A DNA stretch of 5,242 nt from Cyclobacteriaceae bacterium (GTDB lineage Bacteria; Bacteroidota; Bacteroidia; Cytophagales; Cyclobacteriaceae), in contig JALOMY010000221.1 of NCBI GenBank assembly GCA_025455225.1, positions 1-5,242 on the forward strand, read 5' to 3'. Positions within the stretch are counted from its first letter, which is position 1. Each line of letters begins with the position of its first letter. The notes under the pieces were generated by a model. It searched no databases and had not been told where the DNA came from. It worked only from the letters and a program-made list of their open reading frames with translations. Made by a program: the position numbers and the translations under genes. Below are positions 1-5,242 of the stretch, one piece after another.

Positions 1-54
1 GCCAACAGCATTACACAGATTGCCAACATCATCGATCTGTCCACCGCAGACTAA
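1..54 (+). CDS. C-terminal tail of an unidentified upstream protein (partial)
   Basis: An open frame runs in from the left edge and ends at TAA (52-54), giving 17 residues, ANSITQIANIIDLSTAD. The tail is too short to assign to a family. It lies on the same strand as the kinase gene and stops 34 bases before the kinase ATG, so the two could share a transcript. Calling it coding rests only on the open frame and this spacing. It could also be a chance frame. Confidence 0.45.
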   Translation, partial: ANSITQIANIIDLSTAD

Positions 55-88
55 TCATGAATTGAAGTAAACGTTCTTTCCGATTTAC

Positions 89-2113
89 ATGAACAGCAGT
101 GGGGAATTTAATCTCATGGAGTCAATTGCCGATCTTGAGAAGCATCTGAAAGAACGCACGCTTGAGTTACAAAGAAAGAATCGTGAACTTGAAATTGAAT
201 CAGCCCTCGAGAAAGTCCGGGAACGTACATTCCGGATGCGTACCAGTTCGGAGTTGTCGGAAACATCTGTAATACTTTTTCAGCAACTTAAGGAATTAAA
301 CATACCGGCACTTCGAACGGGTGTAGGAATTTTTGATGAGGAAAACGAAGCTCTTGAGCTTTGGGTTACATCAGTTTCGGATAACCAGGAAGTGATGCGG
401 GTACTTGATTATTTCAGTCTTCGCATTCACCCGGTATTCGAAAACATTATCCCGGCAAGGCAAAAGAAACAACCGTATGTGGTAACCAAACTAAAGGGTG
501 ATCAGGTGAAAGACTATTATCAAACCATGTCTACCTACCTGAAGCAACCTCAAAACCAAAGTTATCATGAGGAAGAATTCTTTTATTCTTTCTTTTTTAC
601 CCAGGGAACATTAAATGTAATCACTGTACAGTCTTTAACAGAAGAGGAGTGTAAAATCTTGACTCGATTTGCCAACGTCTTCGGACTGATTTATACCCGT
701 TTCCTTGATTTACAACATGCAGAAGAAAGAACGCGGGAAGCCTTAAAACAATCCTCGCTCGAACGGGTACGAGCAGAGATCGCCTCTATGCGTACTGCGG
801 ATGATCTGAAGCGAATTACCCCTTTGGTGTGGAGGGAATTGATTTCTCTCGGTGTTCCGTTTTTCAGGTGCGGGGTCTACATCGTTGATGAGCAGGAGGA
901 GAAGATTCATATGTATTTCTCAACGCCTGAAGGTAAACCACTGGCTGTTCTTCATTTACCATTCAATATTTCCGATGTCATTCAGAAGGCAACTCATCAT
1001 TGGCAGACACAGGAAGTATATGTTACACGGTGGAACCGGGAAGAATTTGCCGAATGGATTCGGATCCTGATGAATCAGGGACAGATTGATGCACCGGATC
1101 ATTACCTGGGAGGCATTGAACTTCCTGATTTTATTACCCTTCAGTTTGTACCTTTTGCACAAGGCATGTTGTATGTGGGCAGCCTTGATCCGCTGGAAGA
1201 TGACCAAATTGATTTGGTGAAAGCCCTGGCCGATTCTTTTTCAGTAGCCTATGCCCGGTATGAAGATTTCAAGCAATTGGAAGAGGCCAAGAACCGGGTG
1301 GAAGCAACGCTTGCTGAGTTACGCGCTACTCAATCCCAGTTGATTCAATCCGAAAAAATGGCCAGCCTGGGCGAGCTTACTGCGGGCATCGCACACGAAA
1401 TACAAAACCCCTTGAATTTTGTGAATAATTTTTCTGAAGTCAATTCTGAATTACTTGCTGAAATGAAGGAAGCGCTTCAGAACCGAGCCTATGAAGAAGC
1501 TTCTTCGCTTGCCGACAGTATTGATGAGAATGAAAAGAAAATTCTTTTTCATGGCAAACGTGCCGATGGTATTGTAAAAGGTATGCTTCAACACAGTCGT
1601 GCCAGCAGTGGGGTAAAAGAATTAACGGATATCAATGTTTTGGCGGACGAGTACCTGCGACTGGCGTATCACGGCCTTCGTGCAAAAGACAAATCGTTCT
1701 CAGCCTCCATGAGAACGGATTTTGACAAGACCCTGGGCAAAGTAAATGTGGTTCCCCAGGAGATCGGTAGAGTCATTCTCAACCTCATCACCAATGCATT
1801 TTATGCAGTAACCGAACACAAGAAGCAAAGTACTGAGCCGTTTGAACCCACTGTCCTGGTAAGTACAAAACGAATCGATAACACCGTTCAGATTGCTGTA
1901 CACGATAACGGCAATGGAATTCCTGCTGAAATCAAGGATAAGATTTTTCAACCTTTTTTCACCACCAAACCTACCGGTCAGGGTACGGGCTTGGGCCTGA
2001 GCATGAGTTACGATATCGTAACCAAAACGCATCAGGGCGAAATTAGAGTTGAGTCCGAACTTGGAAAAGGAACTATATTTATTATCATTTTACCGTTAAA
2101 TAACCCTCTATGA
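89..2113 (+). CDS. Soluble sensor histidine kinase with two tandem GAF-like sensor modules
   Basis: This is a 674-residue two-component sensor kinase that should autophosphorylate on histidine and pass phosphate to the receivers encoded just downstream. A short coiled coil (about 10-40) leads into two related sensor modules (about 40-210 and 224-394), a second coiled coil (395-420), a dimerisation/phosphoacceptor region (about 420-505) and an ATPase domain (about 555-670). The H-box ASLGELTAGIAHEIQNPLNF places the phosphoacceptor at His436. The N-box has N565 and N569, G1 is DNGNG (606-610), the F-box is FQPFFTTKP, and G2 is GQGTGLGLS (630-638). No signal peptide or membrane segment is visible, so it should act in the cytoplasm. 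The modules resemble the loose GAF-like units common in Bacteroidota kinases, and their ligand is unknown. Its stop overlaps the next ATG. An alternative ATG at 116 gives 665 residues and has a better ribosome site (GGGGAA, 101-106), so the true start is uncertain. Confidence 0.93.
   Translation: MNSSGEFNLMESIADLEKHLKERTLELQRKNRELEIESALEKVRERTFRMRTSSELSETSVILFQQLKELNIPALRTGVGIFDEENEALELWVTSVSDNQEVMRVLDYFSLRIHPVFENIIPARQKKQPYVVTKLKGDQVKDYYQTMSTYLKQPQNQSYHEEEFFYSFFFTQGTLNVITVQSLTEEECKILTRFANVFGLIYTRFLDLQHAEERTREALKQSSLERVRAEIASMRTADDLKRITPLVWRELISLGVPFFRCGVYIVDEQEEKIHMYFSTPEGKPLAVLHLPFNISDVIQKATHHWQTQEVYVTRWNREEFAEWIRILMNQGQIDAPDHYLGGIELPDFITLQFVPFAQGMLYVGSLDPLEDDQIDLVKALADSFSVAYARYEDFKQLEEAKNRVEATLAELRATQSQLIQSEKMASLGELTAGIAHEIQNPLNFVNNFSEVNSELLAEMKEALQNRAYEEASSLADSIDENEKKILFHGKRADGIVKGMLQHSRASSGVKELTDINVLADEYLRLAYHGLRAKDKSFSASMRTDFDKTLGKVNVVPQEIGRVILNLITNAFYAVTEHKKQSTEPFEPTVLVSTKRIDNTVQIAVHDNGNGIPAEIKDKIFQPFFTTKPTGQGTGLGLSMSYDIVTKTHQGEIRVESELGKGTIFIIILPLNNPL
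101..106 (+). promoter_or_regulatory. Possible Shine-Dalgarno for an internal kinase start at 116
   Basis: GGGGAA lies 9 bases before ATG 116, whereas the ATG at 89 is preceded by pyrimidine-rich sequence with no purine tract. Starting at 116 would begin the protein MESIADLEKH, directly at the coiled coil. Shine-Dalgarno use is weak in Bacteroidota, so this is suggestive only. Confidence 0.35.
206..718 (+). repeat. Sensor module copy 1 within the kinase (residues 40-210)
   Basis: This is the first of two diverged protein-level repeats. It opens with the helix LEKVRERTFRMRTSSEL, continues with a strand region containing R76, G78 and V79 followed by DEENE, and ends with QGTLNV and FGLIYTRFLD. 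The matching landmarks in copy 2 are offset by 184 residues at the beginning and 186 at the end, which implies a near-gapless duplication. The likely fold is GAF-like and the ligand is unknown. Confidence 0.7.
758..1270 (+). repeat. Sensor module copy 2 within the kinase (residues 224-394)
   Basis: The second copy opens with LERVRAEIASMRTADDL, then has R260, G262 and V263 followed by DEQEE, and ends with QGMLYV and FSVAYARYED. It is strongly diverged from copy 1, so the duplication is old or was inherited with the family. It connects directly to the coiled coil that leads into the H-box, so it is the module best placed to transmit a signal to the catalytic core. Confidence 0.7.
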
Positions 2114-2484
2114 AAATCCTGGTAGTTGATGACGAACAAGATGTAAAAGTGCTATTTGAACAACGATTCCGAAAGGAAATAAAAAGTAGTATGGTTGAGT
2201 TTCATTTTGCATTCTCGGGCGAGGAGGCCTTGCAGCAACTTAACCGGTGGGAGCATGAAGCAATACTTATTTTATCGGATATCAACATGCCGGGCATGAG
2301 CGGCCTCCAATTGCTGGAGAATGTGAAGAAGAAATACCTTAAGCCACCCCCGGTGGTGATGATGATCACTGCTTACGGAGATGAAGAAAATTACCGGATT
2401 GCCAGGGAACTGGGTGCAGATGACTTTCTGACAAAGCCTGTTGATTTCTCTTCATTAAAGGAAAAATTAAACCTGAACAGTTAA
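2110..2484 (+). CDS. Single-domain response regulator (receiver only)
   Basis: This 124-residue protein consists of one CheY-like receiver domain with no output domain. Visible active-site residues are the acidic pair D7 and D8, phosphoacceptor D57 in LSDINMPGMSG, T87 in ITAYGD, and K109 in FLTKP. All are intact, so it should accept phosphate. Its ATG overlaps the kinase TGA (ATGA, 2110-2113) and no ribosome site is apparent, which implies translational coupling. Its stop overlaps the start of the receiver-cyclase gene. The adjacent kinase is its obvious donor. With no output domain it may act by protein contact, as a phosphate sink, or as a relay intermediate, but the sequence does not say which. 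Its receiver resembles that of the next gene (about 50 identical positions in a hand alignment of roughly 118), which suggests tandem duplication. Confidence 0.93.
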   Translation: MKILVVDDEQDVKVLFEQRFRKEIKSSMVEFHFAFSGEEALQQLNRWEHEAILILSDINMPGMSGLQLLENVKKKYLKPPPVVMMITAYGDEENYRIARELGADDFLTKPVDFSSLKEKLNLNS

Positions 2485-3524
2485 TGACTAAAATTCTGGT
2501 TGCTGATGATGAGGTCGATCTGGAAGTACTGATCAAACAAAAGTTCAGACAGAAAATCCGCGATCGTGAATTCGAATTTGTCTTTGCCATCAACGGAAGA
2601 GATGCCCTCGAGAAATTACAGCAACATCCGGATGTTGACATCATACTAAGTGATATCAACATGCCTGAGATGGATGGTCTTACCTTGCTGAGCCGGCTTT
2701 CAGAATCAAGGCCGCTGATCAAATCCGTCATTGTGTCCGCGTATGGCGACATGGAAAATATCCGCACGGCCATGAACCGGGGAGCATTTGATTTCATTAC
2801 CAAGCCCATCAACTTTGATGACCTTTCCCTGACGATGGAAAAAACCATCCGCCACGTTAATCAGATTCGGGAAACCATACGGGCCATCAAGGAAAATAAT
2901 ATTCTGAAAATGTATGTTGACGAGGCTGTGATCAACTTTATGAACAGCCACGAGTTTGAGTCCTCGTTAACGGCTAATGAACATGTTGAGGCCACCATAG
3001 CTTTTATCGATATCTGTGGATTTACGCTTATCAGTGAAAATGAACCTCCTGATGTGGTGGTTAAAGTGCTGAATAATTACTTCGATGTTATTGTTCAGGA
3101 AATCATAAGCCAGGGTGGCTATGTCGATAAGTTTGTTGGTGATGCAGTAATGGCTGTGTTCCAGGGCAATTTTCATCTTGACCGGGCCATTGACGCCTGC
3201 CTGGCGGTTCGTAGTAAGATCAACAGCTTACCCGGGCTAAAGGAAAACCTGGCCTACCATCCTAAGGTGGCAATAGGAATTAACAGTGGAGAAGTGGTAT
3301 CCGGAAACATCGGATCGGTTTCGTTAAAACGCCTCGATTATACTGTGATTGGAGATGCGGTTAATGTGGCAGAACGGCTTCAATCCATTGCTGCTCCCGA
3401 CCAGATAATAATCAATGATCAGGCGTTTGTAAAGGTGAAAGAATCATTTAAATGCAATCCGATCGGGGAGGTGTTGTTAAAGAATAAATCGAACCCGATG
3501 AATATTTATAATGTGTTGGAGTAA
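2484..3524 (+). CDS. Receiver-linked class III adenylate cyclase (REC-cyclase fusion)
   Basis: This 346-residue cytoplasmic protein is predicted to make cAMP from ATP under control of receiver phosphorylation. The receiver (about 1-120) has D8, D9, phosphoacceptor D57 in LSDINMPEMDG, S85 and K107. A helical linker (about 120-162) leads into a class III nucleotide cyclase domain (about 165-335). In the cyclase, D176 (FIDICGFT) and D220 (KFVGDAVMAVF) fit the two metal-binding aspartates. K216 and T287 (DYTVIGDAVN) fit the adenine-selecting pair of the class IIIb type, and N294 and R298 fit the transition-state residues. The full catalytic set is therefore present in one chain, as expected for a homodimer. 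The K/T pair favours ATP over GTP, although genome pipelines often call this family adenylate/guanylate cyclase. The gene starts in a TAATG overlap with the preceding regulator, so the two are probably coupled, and the kinase two genes up is the likely phosphate donor. Confidence 0.93.
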   Translation: MTKILVADDEVDLEVLIKQKFRQKIRDREFEFVFAINGRDALEKLQQHPDVDIILSDINMPEMDGLTLLSRLSESRPLIKSVIVSAYGDMENIRTAMNRGAFDFITKPINFDDLSLTMEKTIRHVNQIRETIRAIKENNILKMYVDEAVINFMNSHEFESSLTANEHVEATIAFIDICGFTLISENEPPDVVVKVLNNYFDVIVQEIISQGGYVDKFVGDAVMAVFQGNFHLDRAIDACLAVRSKINSLPGLKENLAYHPKVAIGINSGEVVSGNIGSVSLKRLDYTVIGDAVNVAERLQSIAAPDQIIINDQAFVKVKESFKCNPIGEVLLKNKSNPMNIYNVLE

Positions 3525-3556
3525 TCTAATCCACAAAGCAACTTTTACTATAGGCT

Positions 3557-4150
3557 GTGCTTGAAGAATACATACGGAAGTTTCCCATTCCACACCTGAT
3601 TAATCAACCGCCCTGGTTAATTACACAAAACCTGAGTTCAATATTGGTTGAGCTGCTGGCCGGGCTTGATTCCTCTTATTCCATTCAGGATGGTATTGCC
3701 ATTCATTCAACAGCACGAATTGAAAGCGGAGTTATTTTGAAACCTCCTGTTATTATAGCAGCTCATTGTTTTGTCGGGGCGCACAGTTATTTACGGGGTG
3801 GAGTTTACCTGGCTGATTCTGTTACAATCGGTCCGGGATGCGAAATCAAAGCCAGTATTATATCCTCACACAGTGCTGCTGCACATTTCAATTTTATTGG
3901 CGACAGCCTGATCGGAAGCTATGTCAATATGGAAGCAGGTTCTGTTATAGCGAATTATCATAACGACCGGAAAGACAAACGAATAATCATTTATTACGAA
4001 GGACAGAAAATCGATACAGGCGCAGAGAAATTCGGAGCACTTGTTGGCGACCAGTCTAAAATCGGTGCGAATTCCGTCTTATCACCGGGTACGGTTCTCC
4101 CGCCCGGAAGCATTGTGCCCCGGCTTGCCCTGATCGATCAGTCGATGTAA
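3557..4150 (+). CDS. Left-handed beta-helix transferase, GlmU acetyltransferase-like (LpxA superfamily)
   Basis: This 197-residue soluble protein has a short helical N-terminus (1-45) followed by hexapeptide-repeat coils (about 46-190), the fold of LpxA/GlmU-type acyl- and acetyltransferases. The segment AAHFNFIGDSLIG (108-120) matches the GlmU stretch containing the catalytic histidine. In an ungapped alignment from memory to E. coli GlmU, H110 fits His363, N124 fits Asn377 and K139 fits Lys392, while F113 replaces Tyr366. A later coil has ALVGDQSKIGANSVLSPGTV. There is no N-terminal pyrophosphorylase domain, so it is not a complete GlmU. It probably transfers an acyl group from CoA or ACP to a sugar or sugar nucleotide, but the substrate is unknown. 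The start is GTG at 3557. An in-frame TAG at 3551 excludes an earlier start, and the next ATG lies deep in the helix. It follows the cyclase by 32 bases with no obvious promoter or terminator between them. Confidence 0.85.
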   Translation: MLEEYIRKFPIPHLINQPPWLITQNLSSILVELLAGLDSSYSIQDGIAIHSTARIESGVILKPPVIIAAHCFVGAHSYLRGGVYLADSVTIGPGCEIKASIISSHSAAAHFNFIGDSLIGSYVNMEAGSVIANYHNDRKDKRIIIYYEGQKIDTGAEKFGALVGDQSKIGANSVLSPGTVLPPGSIVPRLALIDQSM

Positions 4151-4171
4151 ATAGTATGCAGACAATGGCAA

Positions 4172-4203
4172 TTTGTTGTTGCCTCAAATCAGTTGTATAC
4201 TTG
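4172..4203 (+). promoter_or_regulatory. Candidate Bacteroidota-type promoter for the DUF1295 gene
   Basis: TTTG (4172-4175), a 20-base spacer and TATACTTG (4196-4203) match the Bacteroidota primary sigma pattern TTTG-N19-21-TAnnTTTG with one mismatch. Transcription would start near 4210 and leave a leader of about 40 bases before ATG 4252. The site lies in the largest gap of the window, where a promoter is expected. Confidence 0.5.
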
Positions 4204-4251
4204 AAAAGGGTTCGTTACGACTACTAGGCAATTAACCGGATTTACTCTCTG

Positions 4252-5172
4252 ATGAAAATAGTTTCCACCGCAGTCTTGTTGTTGATCTCCCTTCTTGTGG
4301 TACCGGTATTCAGTTATTATTTCGGTACGGCACTGGGAGAAGCCGAGTGGCAAGCCCTGACTACCCTCGTGTATGTAATGCTGGGTGCTGTTGCCTATAC
4401 ATTTATCGTTGGCGAACTGACGAACAACAACAGCCAGGTCGACAAACTGTGGAGTTTACTGCCCATAGCCTATGCCTGGATCGTGGCTGATTACAGTGAT
4501 TATGCTCCGCGTCTCGTAGTGATGAGCACCCTGGTTACCCTCTGGGGTATACGCCTCACCATTAACTTTGGATTGAAGGGAGCCTATCAGTGGAAATTCT
4601 GGACAGGTGAAGAGGATTACCGCTGGAAGGTACTCCGGCAAAAGCCGGAATTTCAGCCGCGTTGGAAGTGGACGTTATTCAATCTGTTCTTCATTTGCGT
4701 GTATCAGAATATATTAATTCTGTTGTTTACCCTGCCAACAATTGTCGCTCTTCAGTATCCCGATAAACCGCTGGGCACTTTTGATTACACCATTGCTGGC
4801 TTTACTTTTTTCTTCATCGTGTATGAAACCATTGCCGACATTCAGCATTGGAATTACCAGACCAAAAAGTGGTCGATGATGCGGGCAGGGGAACTGCTTA
4901 CCGGTGATTATAAAAAGGGATTTCTGGACAAAGGCTTGTGGGCTCTTAGCCGCCATCCGAACTACTTTGCCGAGCAGGCGATCTGGTTATGCTTTTATTT
5001 TTTCAGTGTATCCGCAAGCGGTGAATGGTTCAATTGGAGCATTGCCGGATCCCTGTTACTCATCGTCTTATTTCAGGGCAGCTCAAATTTCAGTGAAGAG
5101 ATCAGTGCCGGTAAATACCCCGACTATAAAGCATACCAGCAACGGGTTCCACGGTTTATTCCATTCACATAA
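4252..5172 (+). CDS. DUF1295 family membrane protein (steroid 5-alpha-reductase-like)
   Basis: This 306-residue polytopic inner-membrane protein has roughly seven or eight hydrophobic segments (about 6-26, 37-56, 66-80, 86-104, 141-168, 178-196, 238-256 and 262-276). Family signatures visible are NNNSQVDKLWSLLP (58-71), LWGIRL (97-102), GEEDYRW (119-125), and the C-terminal block with SRHPNYFAEQ (233-242), SSNFSEE (277-283) and YQQRVPRFIP (295-304). The RHPNYF-type motif is shared with steroid 5-alpha reductases and isoprenylcysteine methyltransferase-like proteins, where the C-terminal part binds the cofactor. A NADPH-dependent reductase acting on a lipid is therefore plausible, but the substrate is unknown. 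The length is slightly above the 250-300 residues I recall for the family. The start ATG has no clear Shine-Dalgarno. It is separated from the beta-helix gene by 101 bases and probably has its own promoter. Confidence 0.9.
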   Translation: MKIVSTAVLLLISLLVVPVFSYYFGTALGEAEWQALTTLVYVMLGAVAYTFIVGELTNNNSQVDKLWSLLPIAYAWIVADYSDYAPRLVVMSTLVTLWGIRLTINFGLKGAYQWKFWTGEEDYRWKVLRQKPEFQPRWKWTLFNLFFICVYQNILILLFTLPTIVALQYPDKPLGTFDYTIAGFTFFFIVYETIADIQHWNYQTKKWSMMRAGELLTGDYKKGFLDKGLWALSRHPNYFAEQAIWLCFYFFSVSASGEWFNWSIAGSLLLIVLFQGSSNFSEEISAGKYPDYKAYQQRVPRFIPFT

Positions 5173-5242
5173 TGCCATTCATGCTTTCAGAGTTCCTGCT
5201 TTGATTGAAACGTGTGGTCTGACTATCTTACTAAAAACCTGA

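Noticed and set aside
2366..2848. 160-codon minus-strand open frame across the two receiver genes
   Set aside because: It is antisense to conserved receiver motifs and its translation is low-complexity and Ser-rich, as expected of a shadow frame.
4167..4183. Inverted repeat GGCAA-N7-TTGCC after the beta-helix gene, a possible terminator
   Set aside because: The stem is only 5 bp, no T-tract follows, and it overlaps the -33 element of the promoter candidate.
4209..4237. GGTT...AACC symmetry upstream of the DUF1295 gene as a possible operator or CRP-type site
   Set aside because: There are only four matching bases per arm, and no TGTGA-like half-sites are present.
5172..5204. ATG overlapping the DUF1295 stop (TAATG), which might start a coupled gene
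   Set aside because: The frame closes after 10 codons (MPFMLSEFLL).
5179..5241. Minus-strand open frame entering from the right edge and ending at TGA, a possible convergent gene tail (20 codons)
   Set aside because: Twenty codons open by chance is common, the peptide is not recognisable, and no terminator lies between it and the DUF1295 gene. The 70 bases after 5172 hold nothing I can support.
4904..5242. 112-codon open frame overlapping the end of the DUF1295 gene
   Set aside because: It lies in another frame inside a well-supported conserved coding region, and its translation has no recognisable motif.

Overview
The window reads as chromosomal DNA of a member of the Bacteroidota, probably a Cytophagales- or Chitinophagales-type environmental bacterium. 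Three things point there. The soluble sensor kinase has the H-box and linker style common in that phylum. Most starts lack a Shine-Dalgarno sequence. The one clear promoter candidate fits the Bacteroidota form TTTG-N20-TAnnTTTG. This is a lineage inference from memory of family style, not a database result. All recognised genes lie on the + strand.

Layout: positions 1-54 hold the last 17 codons of an unidentified gene. Positions 89-3524 hold a tightly packed signalling cassette: a cytoplasmic histidine kinase with two tandem copies of a sensor module, a single-domain response regulator whose ATG overlaps the kinase stop (ATGA), and a receiver-class III adenylate cyclase fusion whose ATG overlaps the regulator stop (TAATG). 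After 32 bases comes a GTG-started left-handed beta-helix protein (3557-4150) that resembles a detached GlmU acetyltransferase domain. A 101-base gap with a good promoter candidate leads to a polytopic membrane protein of the DUF1295 / steroid 5-alpha-reductase-like family (4252-5172). The last 70 bases hold no gene I can support.

How the genes may work together: the kinase would sense a cytoplasmic cue through its repeated N-terminal modules and phosphorylate one or both receivers. The receiver-cyclase would turn phosphorylation into cAMP output, and the lone receiver could compete for, buffer or relay phosphate. All catalytic residues expected for kinase, receivers and ATP-specific cyclase are present, so the pathway looks intact. 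The beta-helix and DUF1295 genes have no visible functional link to the cassette. The first may be co-transcribed with it, while the second probably has its own promoter.

I see no mobile element, CRISPR array, RNA gene or convincing terminator. The most notable content is the kinase-receiver-receiver/cyclase arrangement with its duplicated receivers and duplicated sensor modules, and the stand-alone GlmU-like acyltransferase.
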